A DNA stretch of 64,000 bases from NCBI RefSeq assembly GCF_004803635.1, contig NZ_SSWX01000002.1, positions 227,195-291,194 on the forward strand, in the 5' to 3' direction. The stretch comes from Lampropedia aestuarii. GTDB taxonomy: Bacteria > Pseudomonadota > Gammaproteobacteria > Burkholderiales > Burkholderiaceae_C. The translations under genes were made by a program, and so were the position numbers. Under the pieces are notes generated by a model, which saw only the letters and a list, made by a program, of their open reading frames with translations, was not told the DNA's origin and ran no database searches. Below are positions 1-9,892 of this stretch, piece by piece. Position 1 is the first letter of the stretch; every line of letters begins with the position of its first letter.

Positions 1-23
1 AGGCTCTAAGCCGCCACACGCGT

Positions 24-62
24 AAAAAAAGGCGGCTGCTCACTGAATAAGCAGCCGCCTTT
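24..62 (-). terminator. Intrinsic terminator of the metallophosphoesterase gene
   Basis: A perfect inverted repeat pairs bases 28-40 (AAAGGCGGCTGCT) with 50-62 around a 9-nt loop. On the minus strand it is followed by a run of T. It lies 10 bases past the stop codon of the leftward gene, as expected for a Rho-independent terminator. Confidence 0.88.
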
Positions 63-71
63 GCTATCGCA

Positions 72-2237
72 TCAATTGAAGCTAAGGCTGGCAGAGCCGG
101 TTTGCGTCAGAGACTGGGCATCAAAATCCACGACGAAATGGTCGCTTGGTTTGCCAGAACCCACGCCGCGCAGAATCGAAAACACCTGCTTGAACTGGTG
201 CTGGAATGGCACAGAAACCCAATTGGCATCTGACAGCTTGCCATTCACCATCAGCGGCGCAGTAGTTTGTGCAGGGAACGCATCCATCAGCAGTCGGTAT
301 TGCTCGACACGCTCTTTGCCCATGTCGTTGAGTGACAGACCGCCGGCATACACCGTGCGGTGGAAGTCGCCATAAAAGGTGTAGGCCGACACTTGTGCCA
401 TGGCATCAAAGCTCACGCCTTGTTGCGCAGCCAGGGTTTTGGCTTTGGCCTCTGCCTGTGCCCAATCAGCAGCAAATTGTGCAGCGCTAACGGTGCCAGC
501 GGTGCCGCTGTTGAACAAGCAGCTTGCAGTAGGTTTCAAAGGTGCGCTGTCGCCCAACTCAGCCAATTGGGCGTAGGTCACATAGGTGGACAATTGGCTC
601 ATCGTCAGCATCTGCGCCAAGTTCAACTGCATCGCAGCGTCTTTCATTTCGCAAGGCCAGTACTCGTCCATGAAACGCATGCGCGACAGCTCGCCAAAAT
701 AGCGGCTGGTGAAGTCGCCATAGTTCAGGCTGCTCAAAATGCCCTTGTCCCAACGGCGCTTGATGTCGTCGCTGTTGGTGCTGTTTTGCACGTAGCCGTA
801 TTCCATCTGGTAGAGCGGGAACAGCTCATCAAAGCGCGGCACATTGTTCAGTGCCACAGTTTGAATATCGACTTTGCGCGGACCGTCGAAGTTGACGATT
901 TTGTAAGCCGCGCCATACACGGCCAGCGAAGGCGATTGCACGTTCACCAGGTAGTTGCCTTGGCTATCCGCATAGTCGTTGGTGCCATTGAAGTGCATGT
1001 GGCCACCAATGTGCAGTGGCAAGCCGGTAGCCGCAACGGCTGCTGCAGTGGCTTGCTCAGGCACGCGGGCAGTCTGGAACGCACCGGACTTGAACACGCC
1101 TTTGATCGCGTCCGTCTGGTTGGCGTAGAAGTCCATGGTCGGATAGTGTGAGAAGGCCACCAGCTTTTTATTCTGTGCCTTGGCACGTGCACTGACATCG
1201 GCAATCCAGGCCATCACGGTGCGCTTGTGGGTGACCATCTTGTTCCAGCCGGCGTTGCCCGCGCCGCTAAAGCTGCCAGACTGGCTTGGGTTGGATGGAT
1301 CGAACTTGTCGGTAGGAACAAACACGTTGGCATCGACAGACAGCACCCACAGACCAGGTGATGGCTCAACCAGGTAGCTGACATCGGCAATCGTCGCGCA
1401 CTGGGTATAACCGGCTTGCTTGAAGCGGCCGCCTTCGCCCTCTTTGCAGATCTCGTAGCTTCGCTGGTCCAAGCCTGCCTGGGCTTTGGCGGTCTCCAAG
1501 TCGTACTTGCCATCTTTGTAGTGGCTAAACGGTGTTTCCCAGTGGATATCGTTCACACTCGGCATCAGGCCGTAGTCGCCCAAATCCTTGAGCAGCGAGG
1601 CGTAACCCAGCTCCATCATCTCATTGGTACACACCACATCGGCTTCGGCATTGAGGCAGCCGCTGTATTTGTTGGCGAACACCTTTTGGGTTGTGCCGCC
1701 CAGGCCCATGAAATCGGATTTACCTGCTTCTTCGTTGTCGTAAGGACTCACAGGATCATGGTTGCCCGGAGCGATGAAAAAGCGCATGCCTTTTTTCTCG
1801 TACTCAGCCAGCACGGATTGAAAGCCCCCCACGTTCATGGGTTGGCCATCATCAGAAAAATCGCCTGGAAACGCAACGAACTTCACGCCTTTGGCCAAGG
1901 CATCATCCAAAGCCGCGCGGAAGGCGAAGTAGTTTTCATTGAACAAGCGCGTTGACGTCAGCTGCGCGTACATGGTGCGGATCGTCGCAAATTTGCCATC
2001 CGCAGTGGGCACGCCCTTGAAGCTGCTGTTTTTCAGGTCGCCATACACATCATGAAAATGCACATCGGCCATGAACGCGATGGAAGAAATCGGATCCGGC
2101 TCTTGCGGCTTGGGTTCAGTGGAATTGTCCCGATCACTGCCACCACAGGCGGTCAACAGCACAGCAGTTGCACCAGCCAGGCAGCTCAGTTTCCAGTAGC
2201 GCCCGATATTTCCAAAATTGTTTGCGTACACGTCCAT
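72..2237 (-). CDS. Lipoprotein metallophosphoesterase (calcineurin-like)
   Basis: About 721 residues. The chosen ATG gives an N-terminus with a hydrophobic stretch ending in the lipobox LTAC, so the protein should be a lipoprotein exported across the inner membrane. The linker after the Cys is rich in Pro and acidic residues. The metallophosphoesterase signature is complete and in order: ADVHFHD (DxH), FPGDFSDD (GD), APGNHDP (GNHD), FSHYP (His) and GGHMHFNG (GHxH), which together bind a di-metal centre. It therefore probably hydrolyses a phosphoester outside the cytoplasm; the substrate cannot be told from sequence. A longer reading frame (to 2348) exists, but it would put a second hydrophobic segment before the lipobox and has no better ribosome site. 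Single gene with its own terminator. Confidence 0.85.
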   Translation of the reverse strand: MDVYANNFGNIGRYWKLSCLAGATAVLLTACGGSDRDNSTEPKPQEPDPISSIAFMADVHFHDVYGDLKNSSFKGVPTADGKFATIRTMYAQLTSTRLFNENYFAFRAALDDALAKGVKFVAFPGDFSDDGQPMNVGGFQSVLAEYEKKGMRFFIAPGNHDPVSPYDNEEAGKSDFMGLGGTTQKVFANKYSGCLNAEADVVCTNEMMELGYASLLKDLGDYGLMPSVNDIHWETPFSHYKDGKYDLETAKAQAGLDQRSYEICKEGEGGRFKQAGYTQCATIADVSYLVEPSPGLWVLSVDANVFVPTDKFDPSNPSQSGSFSGAGNAGWNKMVTHKRTVMAWIADVSARAKAQNKKLVAFSHYPTMDFYANQTDAIKGVFKSGAFQTARVPEQATAAAVAATGLPLHIGGHMHFNGTNDYADSQGNYLVNVQSPSLAVYGAAYKIVNFDGPRKVDIQTVALNNVPRFDELFPLYQMEYGYVQNSTNSDDIKRRWDKGILSSLNYGDFTSRYFGELSRMRFMDEYWPCEMKDAAMQLNLAQMLTMSQLSTYVTYAQLAELGDSAPLKPTASCLFNSGTAGTVSAAQFAADWAQAEAKAKTLAAQQGVSFDAMAQVSAYTFYGDFHRTVYAGGLSLNDMGKERVEQYRLLMDAFPAQTTAPLMVNGKLSDANWVSVPFQHQFKQVFSILRGVGSGKPSDHFVVDFDAQSLTQTGSASLSFN

Positions 2238-2497
2238 CACACCAATAAAACCAAAAGCCGCAATTTTTATGAACTTTTGTGTCAAAGGCATGACAGCGCT
2301 TGACAAGGCATGGAGAATAATGGCTACAACACCCACCAAATCGGGCACAACACACTACCAGGTGCGTCCGCACACACCACCATGCTGCCCATCTTTTTAC
2401 GACTGACTGGGTTTTATCGCCGGCCATGAAAGCTATCAGTTGACGTTATAAGAACGTGTTTACGATCTCCGCGCTGACCGCGTTGGCGCCGGGCAGC

Positions 2498-2542
2498 AAA
2501 AAGGCAAGCAGCACACTGCGCTGTGTGCTGCTTGCCTTTTTT
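2498..2542. terminator. Strong terminator hairpin downstream of the prp cluster
   Basis: A 19-bp stem pairs 2498-2516 with 2523-2541 (core GGCAAGCAGCACAC) around a 6-nt loop, flanked by A/T runs on both sides, so it can work in both directions. It lies about 55 bases past the stop of the leftward prp cluster and is the natural end of that operon. Confidence 0.88.
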
Positions 2543-2597
2543 GTTGCCTGATTTTTGAGGGAATCAGTAGCCAAAGCTGCGCTTGGGCGCTATCGCA

Positions 2598-3458
2598 TCA
2601 GGTGTATTGTTTCTCCAGATCGTCCCAGTACGGCTTGTTCACCAAACGCTGGCGTTCAGAGAAGGTGGCCACCAAACCGCTGGATTCCAGCACCTGTTTT
2701 TCGTCGCGCAAAGTGGTCAAGGTTTTTTGCATGCCAGCGACTGCGCCTTGCAGTGCCGCGTTGGCATACAGCACTACGCCGTAGCCCAGCTCGCCCAATT
2801 CAGTGGCATTGAAGATCGGGGTTTTGCCACCAATCACCATGTTCATCAGCTGGGGCGTGGCCAAGCGCTGTGGCAAGGCGCGCACTTCGTCTTCTTTGGT
2901 CACGGCTTCGACAAACAAAATGTCAGCACCGGCTTCGGCAAACAACTGGGCACGCTCGATTGCAGCTTCAAAGCCATGCGTGGCAGCCGCATCGGTGCGT
3001 GCCATGATCAGCAAGTCAGAGTCGCGTCTGGCATCCACTGCCGCTTTGACTTTGCTCACTGCCTCTTCGGTGGAGATGACTTCTTTGCCGCTGAAATGGC
3101 CACAGCGCTTAGGGGCCACCTGGTCTTCGAGCTGGATACAGTCGGCGCCTGCGCGCTCCAAAGTGCGTACCGTGTGGTAGACATTCAAGGCATTGCCAAA
3201 ACCAGTATCGGCATCGACCAGCAACGGCACGTCGACGGCATCGCGAATACGGGCTGTGTGGTCGGCAATTTCTGCCAGCCCCATAAAACCTTGGTCGGGC
3301 ATACCAAACCACATATTGGTCACGCCTGCACCAGTGATGTAAATGGCTTCGTAACCGAGGTCGGCAATGAGTCGGGCAGACAAGGCATTGAACGCGCCAG
3401 GCACGATCACGCCGCGTTTGGCGTTGACTAGCGCTTTGAGCTGTTTTTTGGTGGACAT
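2598..3458 (-). CDS. prpB: Isocitrate lyase/PEP mutase family lyase, probable methylisocitrate lyase
   Basis: 286 residues. The family core is present: VDADTGFG (81-88), the Mg-ligand region EDQV (111-114) and the catalytic loop PKRCGH (116-121) holding the active-site Cys. In the 2-methylcitrate cycle this enzyme splits 2-methylisocitrate into pyruvate and succinate, and the operon position next to prpF/acnD/prpC supports that role. The flanking sequence (APKRCGHFSGKEVI) departs from classic PrpB (GAKRCGHRPNK) and looks more like the dimethylmalate lyase/oxaloacetate decarboxylase branch, so substrate specificity is not certain. A GGAG ribosome site lies 8 bases before the ATG. It is the last gene of the leftward cluster. 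Confidence 0.8.
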   Translation of the reverse strand: MSTKKQLKALVNAKRGVIVPGAFNALSARLIADLGYEAIYITGAGVTNMWFGMPDQGFMGLAEIADHTARIRDAVDVPLLVDADTGFGNALNVYHTVRTLERAGADCIQLEDQVAPKRCGHFSGKEVISTEEAVSKVKAAVDARRDSDLLIMARTDAAATHGFEAAIERAQLFAEAGADILFVEAVTKEDEVRALPQRLATPQLMNMVIGGKTPIFNATELGELGYGVVLYANAALQGAVAGMQKTLTTLRDEKQVLESSGLVATFSERQRLVNKPYWDDLEKQYT

Positions 3459-3556
3459 GGGTAATGCTCCCTGATTTTCAAATTGATAAGGTTTCGGTCA
3501 CATTGACCCACACGCGTGGGCCAATGGCTAAGCGCAGGCTCAGCCCGTGCGGGTTT

Positions 3557-4573
3557 TTATTCCAGTGCGATATTGGCGTCCTTGATCAAAGTGCCCCACT
3601 TCAGGCGCTCTGCATCAAGAAATTGCCGGTATTGATCAGGGCTGCCGCCAACAATCACCCCGCCCGTGTCCTCAAAGGCTTGTCGTACCGAAGGGTCGGC
3701 CAAGGCTTTGTTGACGGCTGCATTCAGGCGCTCAATCACAGGTTGCGGCGTATTGGCCGGGGCAACCAAGCCCAACCAGTTATAGGACTCAAAGCCTTTG
3801 ATGCCCGCCTCATCCAACGTAGGCACATCGGGCAGAATCTTCAAACGCTCCAAACCTGATACAGCCAATGGCCGCACTTTGCCGCCTTTGATCGCAGGCA
3901 TGGCCGCGTAGCCCATCTCAAACATAAAGGCCAAATGCCCGCCCATCAGATCTGCTGCGGCTGGCGCGCCGCCCTTGTAGGGAACGTGCACAAACTGCGT
4001 GTTGGTTTGGTTGGCCAGTAACGCAGCGGACATATGGTGCGCGCCACCAATTCCAGAGGAACCATAGCTCAGGCTGTCGGGCTGCTTTTGGCCAGCCTCA
4101 ATCAACTCCGCAACGCTATGGAATGGCTGGTTCAGTGCAACGCTCAAAATCAGTGGCGCCTCTTCGATCAGCACCACCGGCTCCAGGTCACGCTGCGCAT
4201 CGTAGGGCATTTTGGCCATCAGGATCGGGTTGGTCACCAATGGTGCTGGCGAGCCAAAACCGAAAGTGTGTCCATCCTTGGCTTTGGCAATCGCATCGGT
4301 GCCCAATACGCCGCCTGCGCCGCCTTTGTTTTCTACTACGACCGACTGCCCAAGCTCCTTGGCCATGATTTCCGAAATCAAACGGGCCCGCGTATCGGCA
4401 AATCCCCCTGCCGCATAAGGCACCACCAGTTTGATAGGTTTGCTAGGCCAATCCTGCGCCTGCGCTGCCATGGGCAATGCACCGATGGCACTGGCGCACA
4501 GCAATGCGGCCAAAGACAGTACGGTTCGGCGCGAAGCCAAGTTGCGTTTGGGTACGTGGTTGAAAGCGGTCAT
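3557..4573 (-). CDS. Bug/TctC-family periplasmic substrate-binding protein
   Basis: 338 residues from the ATG at 4573; an upstream TTG is less likely. The N-terminus has an SRRTVLSL stretch, a hydrophobic core and an Ala-x-Ala type end (AAQAQ), so it is exported, possibly by the Tat route. The mature part shows the Bug signature: WPSKPIKLVVPYAAGG at the N-terminus, VENKGGAGG, and VPYKGG near the middle. Such proteins bind small carboxylates for tripartite tricarboxylate (TctABC) carriers or act as orphan receptors. No tctA/tctB is present here, so it is an orphan inside the propionate cluster and may bind a related organic acid (inference). Confidence 0.88.
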   Translation of the reverse strand: MTAFNHVPKRNLASRRTVLSLAALLCASAIGALPMAAQAQDWPSKPIKLVVPYAAGGFADTRARLISEIMAKELGQSVVVENKGGAGGVLGTDAIAKAKDGHTFGFGSPAPLVTNPILMAKMPYDAQRDLEPVVLIEEAPLILSVALNQPFHSVAELIEAGQKQPDSLSYGSSGIGGAHHMSAALLANQTNTQFVHVPYKGGAPAAADLMGGHLAFMFEMGYAAMPAIKGGKVRPLAVSGLERLKILPDVPTLDEAGIKGFESYNWLGLVAPANTPQPVIERLNAAVNKALADPSVRQAFEDTGGVIVGGSPDQYRQFLDAERLKWGTLIKDANIALE

Positions 4574-4606
4574 AGGCCTGTGTAGGGATGGTTGTCGATG
4601 CGCCAA

Positions 4607-5800
4607 TTAAAAACTATCGCCAGGTACAAACACCTCACCGCGCATCAAGCGGCGGGCGCTGCGGCTCATCACGGCTTTGGTGACTTGCCACTGGCCGTCA
4701 ATGGACTGGGCCTCTGCACCCACGCGCAAAGTGCCCGATGGATGGCCAAAACGCACGGCGTCGCGGTTGCCGCCGCCAGCAGCCAGGTTCACCAAAGTAC
4801 CTGGAATCGCTGCGGCCGTGGCAATCGCGACCGAGGCCGTGCCCATCATCGCGTGGTGCAGCTTGCCCATGGACATGGCACGCACGCGCAAATCAATCGC
4901 GCTGGCAGGCACTTGCTTGCCGCTGGATGCCGTGTAGTCCGCAGCTGGCGCCACCCAAGCGATCTTGGGGGTGTGCTGGCGTTTGGCGGCCTCAGCAATC
5001 TCCTTGATCAAGCCCATTTTGACTGCACCGTAAGCGCGAATGGTCTCCAACTTGGCCAGCGCCGCTGCATCGCTGTTGATGGCTTCTTGCAGCTCGCTGC
5101 CGGTGTAGCCAATGTCGGCGGCATTCACGAAAATGGTGGGAATGCCGGAGTTGATCATCGTGACCTGGAAACTGCCAACACCCGGCACATCCAACTGGTC
5201 CACCACCTGCCCGGTAGGGAACAAAGAGCCTGGTGCATCGCCCTCGCCTTCATCAGCCGGATCGACAAACTCCAGCACAATTTCGGCCGCAGGGAAGGTC
5301 ACGCCATCGAGTTCAAAATCACCACTTTCCTGCACCTGGCCGTTGTGAATGGGCACATGCGCAATGATGGTCTTGTTGATATTGGCCTGCCAAATGCGCA
5401 CCACGCACACGCCATTGTCCGGAATACGGTCTTTGGCGACATAGCCCGCATGGATCGCAAATGCCCCAGCGGCAGTCGACAGGTTGCCACAGTTGCCCGA
5501 CCAGTCGACAAAGGCCGAATCAATGCTGACCTGACCGTACAGGTAGTCCACATCATGGCCAGCTTGGCTGCTGGGCGACAGGATCACGCACTTGCTGGTG
5601 CTGGAGGTCGCGCCGCCCATGCCATCGGTTTGCTTGCCATAGGGGTCTGGGCTGCCCATCACGCGCAGAAACAAACTATCGCGCGCCTGGCCAGGCTGCT
5701 GCGCCACCGGCGGCAAATCTTCCAGTCGAAAAAAGACGCCTTTGCTGGTGCCGCCGCGCATATAGGTGGCCGGGATGCTGATTTGTGCTGCTGCTGACAT
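4607..5800 (-). CDS. prpF: 2-methylaconitate cis-trans isomerase PrpF
   Basis: 397 residues, the normal PrpF length. N-terminal YMRGGTSKGVFF and the SGNCGN active-site loop (101-106, Cys104) are typical. Lys70 and Cys104 correspond in spacing to the catalytic Lys73/Cys107 of the Shewanella enzyme. PrpF converts the trans isomer of 2-methylaconitate released by AcnD to the cis form that aconitase can rehydrate. It starts 62 bases after acnD and ends 33 bases before the Bug gene, so all are likely co-transcribed. Confidence 0.93.
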   Translation of the reverse strand: MSAAAQISIPATYMRGGTSKGVFFRLEDLPPVAQQPGQARDSLFLRVMGSPDPYGKQTDGMGGATSSTSKCVILSPSSQAGHDVDYLYGQVSIDSAFVDWSGNCGNLSTAAGAFAIHAGYVAKDRIPDNGVCVVRIWQANINKTIIAHVPIHNGQVQESGDFELDGVTFPAAEIVLEFVDPADEGEGDAPGSLFPTGQVVDQLDVPGVGSFQVTMINSGIPTIFVNAADIGYTGSELQEAINSDAAALAKLETIRAYGAVKMGLIKEIAEAAKRQHTPKIAWVAPAADYTASSGKQVPASAIDLRVRAMSMGKLHHAMMGTASVAIATAAAIPGTLVNLAAGGGNRDAVRFGHPSGTLRVGAEAQSIDGQWQVTKAVMSRSARRLMRGEVFVPGDSF

Positions 5801-5862
5801 AGTGTGTTTCTACGCTCGTACGGTTGGGTAAATAGGCGATGGGGGCAACGGTGGTTGGCCGC

Positions 5863-8475
5863 TTAAACTGGAGCTTTGTTGGACTCCAGGAAGTCTTGTG
5901 CAAAACGCTGCAACACACCACCGGCCTCGTACACACTGACCTCTTCGTCCGAGTCCAGGCGGCAGGTGACTGGCACTTGCAGGGATTCACCGTTGCGGCG
6001 GTGGATGTGCAGTTGCAACTCAGCACGTGGTTGGCGCTCGCCCACCACATCGTAGGTTTCTGTGCCATCCAGGCCCAGCGTCAAACGTGTCGTGCCAGCT
6101 TTGAATTGCAGCGGCAACACGCCCATGCCAATCAGGTTGGTGCGGTGGATGCGCTCGAAACCTTCGGCCACAATCGCCTCGACCCCAGCCAAACGCACGC
6201 CTTTGGCGGCCCAGTCACGGCTGGAGCCCTGGCCATAATCAGCCCCGGCAATGATGATCAGCGGCTGGCCACGGTCCATATAAGTTTCGATGGCCTCCCA
6301 CATGCGCATTACCTTGCCGTCTGGCTCGACTCGGGCCAGCGAGCCTTTTTTGACCTTGCCATCCACCACGGCCATTTCGTTGACCAGTTGCGGGTTGGCA
6401 AAGGTCGCACGCTGTGCGGTCAGATGGTCACCACGGTGGGTCGCGTAGGAGTTGAAGTCCTCTTCAGGCAAGCCCATTTTGTGCAGGTATTCACCAGCGG
6501 CCGAGTCCATCAAAATCGCATTCGATGGCGACAAATGGTCGGTGGTGATGTTGTCGGGCAAGATCGCCAGCGGGCGCAGACCGGTCAAGGTGCGCTCACC
6601 AGCCAATGCGCCTTCCCAATAGGGTGGGCGGCGGATATAGGTCGACTGTGGGCGCCAGTCGTACAAGGGCGACTTGGCACGTTCGGCGTCTTTTTTCTCG
6701 AACATCGGGATGTAGACACGGTTGAACTGCTCAGGTTTGACCGCCACTTTGACCAAGGCATCAATCTCTTCGTCAGAAGGCCAGATGTCTTTCAAGCGAA
6801 TCTCTTTGCCATCGACCACGCCCAGCACGTCTTGCTCAATGTCAAAGCGGATCGTGCCCGCAATCGCATAGGCGACGACCAGCGGCGGGCTGGCCAAAAA
6901 GGCTTGCTTCGCATACGGGTGGATACGGCCATCAAAGTTGCGGTTGCCCGACAGCACTGCCGTGGCGTACAAATCGCGCTCGATGATTTCCTGCTCAATC
7001 GCCGGCTCGAGCGCGCCGCTCATGCCGTTGCAGGTCGTGCAGGCAAACGCCACGATGCCAAAACCCAGGGCTTCCAGGTCTTCGAGCAAACCGGCTTCCT
7101 GCAAATACAGCTCGACCACTTTGGAGCCAGGAGCCAGCGAGGACTTCACCCAAGGTTTGCGCGCCAAACCCAAGGCACGCGCTTTGCGTGCGATCAAACC
7201 GGCGGCAATCACATTGCGCGGGTTGCTGGTGTTGGTGCACGAGGTAATCGCGGCAATGATGACCGCGCCATCGGGCAGCAAACCACTGGCTTCCTGCTCT
7301 TTGGCAACAGACAGCAACTCATCGCCGGCAATGCCGCGCTCCTTCAGGGCAGAGACGGGCAAGCGGCGGTGTGGGTTGGAAGGTCCCGCCATATTGCGCA
7401 CCACGGAAGACAAGTCAAACTGCAGCACACGCTCGTACTCGGCCTCTTGCAGGCTATCAGCCCACAGGCCCGTTTCTTTGGCGTAGGTTTCCACCAGCTG
7501 CACTTGCTCGGGGGTGCGGCCAGTCAGGCGCAGGTAGTCCAGCGTTTGTTCGTCCATGGCAAACATCGCAGCCGTGGCGCCGTATTCTGGTGCCATGTTC
7601 GAGATCGTGGCACGGTCACCAATTGTCAGGCCAGCTACCCCTTCGCCATAAAACTCCAGGTACGCCCCCACCACTTTGGCCTGGCGCAAAAATTCTGTCA
7701 GCGCCAGCACCACGTCGGTGGCGGTGATGCCCGGCTGGCGTTGGCCAGTGAGTTCTACGCCGACCATTTCGGGCGTGCGCATCCATGACGCGCGGCCCAG
7801 CATGACGTTCTCAGCTTCCAAGCCACCAACGCCCACCGAGATCACGCCCAGCGCATCGACGTGGGGCGTGTGGCTGTCAGTGCCCACGCAGGTATCGGGG
7901 TAAGCCAGGCCATTGTCGTTGTGGATGACCGGCGACATCTTCTCCAGATTGATCTGGTGCATGATGCCGTTGCCCGCAGGGATCACGTCGATGTTGTCAA
8001 ACGCGGTCTTGGTCCAGTTGATGAAGTGAAAGCGGTCTTCGTTGCGGCGGTCTTCAATGGCGCGGTTTTTCGCAAACGCATCAGGGTCAAAGCCACCACA
8101 TTCGACTGCCAGCGAGTGGTCGACAATCAATTGCACCGGCACGACCGGGTTCACTGCTGCGGGGTCGCCGCCGCCGTCTGCGATCGCATCGCGCAGGCCT
8201 GCCAAATCAACCAAAGCGGTCTGGCCCAGAATATCGTGGCAGACCACGCGTGCCGGAAACCATGGGAAGTCGACCTCGCGCTTGCGCTCAATCAGCTGCG
8301 TGAGGTACTCGTTGATGCGCGCAGGCTCGGCCTTGCGCACAATGTTTTCCGCATGCACACGGGCGGTATAGGGCAACTTGGCCCACGCGCCCGGCGCAAT
8401 CGCATTGACCGCTTCGCGGGCATCGTAATAGTCCAGAGCGGTACCAGGGAGGGGTTTACGAAAAAGGGTATTCAT
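5863..8475 (-). CDS. acnD: Fe/S-dependent 2-methylcitrate dehydratase AcnD
   Basis: 870 residues, the size of AcnD/AcnA-type aconitases. The three cluster cysteines fall in SCTNTSNPRN (about residue 410) and CTTCNGMSG (about 477), which hold the [4Fe-4S] centre. The N-terminal half carries the DHSLAVE and GTDSHTPH substrate-site motifs. Together with PrpF it replaces PrpD: AcnD dehydrates 2-methylcitrate, giving a 2-methylaconitate isomer that PrpF then isomerises. Its place between prpC and prpF makes AcnD more likely than a housekeeping aconitase. Confidence 0.93.
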   Translation of the reverse strand: MNTLFRKPLPGTALDYYDAREAVNAIAPGAWAKLPYTARVHAENIVRKAEPARINEYLTQLIERKREVDFPWFPARVVCHDILGQTALVDLAGLRDAIADGGGDPAAVNPVVPVQLIVDHSLAVECGGFDPDAFAKNRAIEDRRNEDRFHFINWTKTAFDNIDVIPAGNGIMHQINLEKMSPVIHNDNGLAYPDTCVGTDSHTPHVDALGVISVGVGGLEAENVMLGRASWMRTPEMVGVELTGQRQPGITATDVVLALTEFLRQAKVVGAYLEFYGEGVAGLTIGDRATISNMAPEYGATAAMFAMDEQTLDYLRLTGRTPEQVQLVETYAKETGLWADSLQEAEYERVLQFDLSSVVRNMAGPSNPHRRLPVSALKERGIAGDELLSVAKEQEASGLLPDGAVIIAAITSCTNTSNPRNVIAAGLIARKARALGLARKPWVKSSLAPGSKVVELYLQEAGLLEDLEALGFGIVAFACTTCNGMSGALEPAIEQEIIERDLYATAVLSGNRNFDGRIHPYAKQAFLASPPLVVAYAIAGTIRFDIEQDVLGVVDGKEIRLKDIWPSDEEIDALVKVAVKPEQFNRVYIPMFEKKDAERAKSPLYDWRPQSTYIRRPPYWEGALAGERTLTGLRPLAILPDNITTDHLSPSNAILMDSAAGEYLHKMGLPEEDFNSYATHRGDHLTAQRATFANPQLVNEMAVVDGKVKKGSLARVEPDGKVMRMWEAIETYMDRGQPLIIIAGADYGQGSSRDWAAKGVRLAGVEAIVAEGFERIHRTNLIGMGVLPLQFKAGTTRLTLGLDGTETYDVVGERQPRAELQLHIHRRNGESLQVPVTCRLDSDEEVSVYEAGGVLQRFAQDFLESNKAPV

Positions 8476-8627
8476 CGATGTGGGGGACGTGGTCCGTTAT
8501 GCACCCAGTGTGGTGCTTGAGTTGTTATATACCGCTTTGCAAAGCCATGCAGCCAGCCGGTATTGCGCACTAGAGGGCAATGCAGGCTGGCTGGTGTCAT
8601 GCGGGTCTGATCACTCTTGCTGGGTCT

Positions 8628-9803
8628 TTACTTGCGATCTGCCAAGGACACAAAATCCAGATTTTCTGGGCCCGTATAGTTGGCGCTTGGCCTGATGATC
8701 TTGCCATCAATGCGCTGCTCGATCACATGGGCGCTCCAGCCAGCAGTGCGGGCAATCACAAACAGCGGTGTGAATTGGGCCGTTGGTACACCCATCATGT
8801 GGTAGCTGACGGCGCTAAACCAATCGAGGTTCGGGAACATTTTTTTGGCTTCCCACATCACCGACTCCAGGCGCTCGGCAATATCGTACAACTTGGTGGT
8901 ACCGGCCTCATCGGAGAGCTGCTTGGCCACTTTTTTGATCACGACGTTGCGCGGATCGCTGATGGTGTAGACCGGGTGGCCAAAGCCAATCACCACTTCC
9001 TTGCTCTCGACGCGGCGGCGGATGTCGGCCTCAGCTTCATCTGGATTTGCATAGCGGGTTTGCACTTCAAACGCCACTTCGTTGGCACCACCGTGTTTCG
9101 GGCCGCGCAAAGCGCCAATGCCACCGGCAATTGCCGAGTAAATATCCGAGCCTGTGCCAGTGATGACGCGGCTGGTGAAGGTGGACGCATTGAACTCGTG
9201 CTCTGCGTACAAGATCAGGCTGATGTGCATTGCACGCACCCAAGACTGGGGCGGTTTTTTGCCGTGCAACAAATGCAGGTAGTGGCCACCAATGGAGTCG
9301 TCGTCGGTTTCCACTTCAATGCGGCGGCCGTTGTTGGCAAAGTGGTACCAGTACATCAATGCCGAGCCCAGCGAAGCCATCAGCTTGTCAGCGATATCGC
9401 GTGCGCCTGGCAGGTTGTGGTCGTCTTTTTCAGGCTGAACAGTGCCCAGCATCGACACATAGGTGCGCATCACATCCATTGGATGGGCTGAGGCGGGAAT
9501 GGCTTCCAGCACCACGCGCACTTGCTGGGGCAAGCCACGCAGATGGAACAGCTTGTTTTTGTACGCTTTCAGCTCTGAAGGCGTTGGCAGTGCGCCGTGC
9601 ACCAGCAGGTAGGCGATTTCTTCAAATTCGCATTGCTCGGCAATGTCCAAAATGTCGTAGCCACGGTAGTGCAAGTCGTTGCCGGTCTTGCCCACGGTGC
9701 ACAGCGCGGTATTGCCTGCTGTCACACCTGAAAGAGCAACCGATTTTTTGGGTTTGAACGCAGGGGTTTCAGTGCCGGTGGGGGCGGTAGTCGTCGTTGT
9801 CAT
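8628..9803 (-). CDS. prpC: 2-methylcitrate synthase PrpC
   Basis: 391 residues from the ATG at 9803, which has GGAG 5 bases upstream; a 15-codon extension to 9848 is not needed. Citrate-synthase-fold motifs are present: KHGGANEVA with the catalytic His, GFGHPVY, and the C-terminal Asp region [11 protein letters not shown]. The short N-terminus lacking the hexameric citrate synthase extension fits the methylcitrate synthase group. It condenses propionyl-CoA with oxaloacetate, the first step of the cycle. First gene of the leftward operon, divergent from the regulator. Confidence 0.93.
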   Translation of the reverse strand: MTTTTTAPTGTETPAFKPKKSVALSGVTAGNTALCTVGKTGNDLHYRGYDILDIAEQCEFEEIAYLLVHGALPTPSELKAYKNKLFHLRGLPQQVRVVLEAIPASAHPMDVMRTYVSMLGTVQPEKDDHNLPGARDIADKLMASLGSALMYWYHFANNGRRIEVETDDDSIGGHYLHLLHGKKPPQSWVRAMHISLILYAEHEFNASTFTSRVITGTGSDIYSAIAGGIGALRGPKHGGANEVAFEVQTRYANPDEAEADIRRRVESKEVVIGFGHPVYTISDPRNVVIKKVAKQLSDEAGTTKLYDIAERLESVMWEAKKMFPNLDWFSAVSYHMMGVPTAQFTPLFVIARTAGWSAHVIEQRIDGKIIRPSANYTGPENLDFVSLADRK

Positions 9804-9892
9804 GGGGTCTCCAATGTGTGTGGCCAGCCGGTCAAGCAGGCAGGCCATTGCAGCCAGAAATACGTGCCCGGCTGTGCCAGGGTCTTGTCAGG

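Noticed and set aside
360-1151. Long plus-strand open frames opposite the first gene, and similar ones at 4592-5797 and 5839-7788
   Set aside because: They mirror real minus-strand genes with clear family motifs, have no recognisable protein character and no ribosome sites; they arise from GC-rich codon use.
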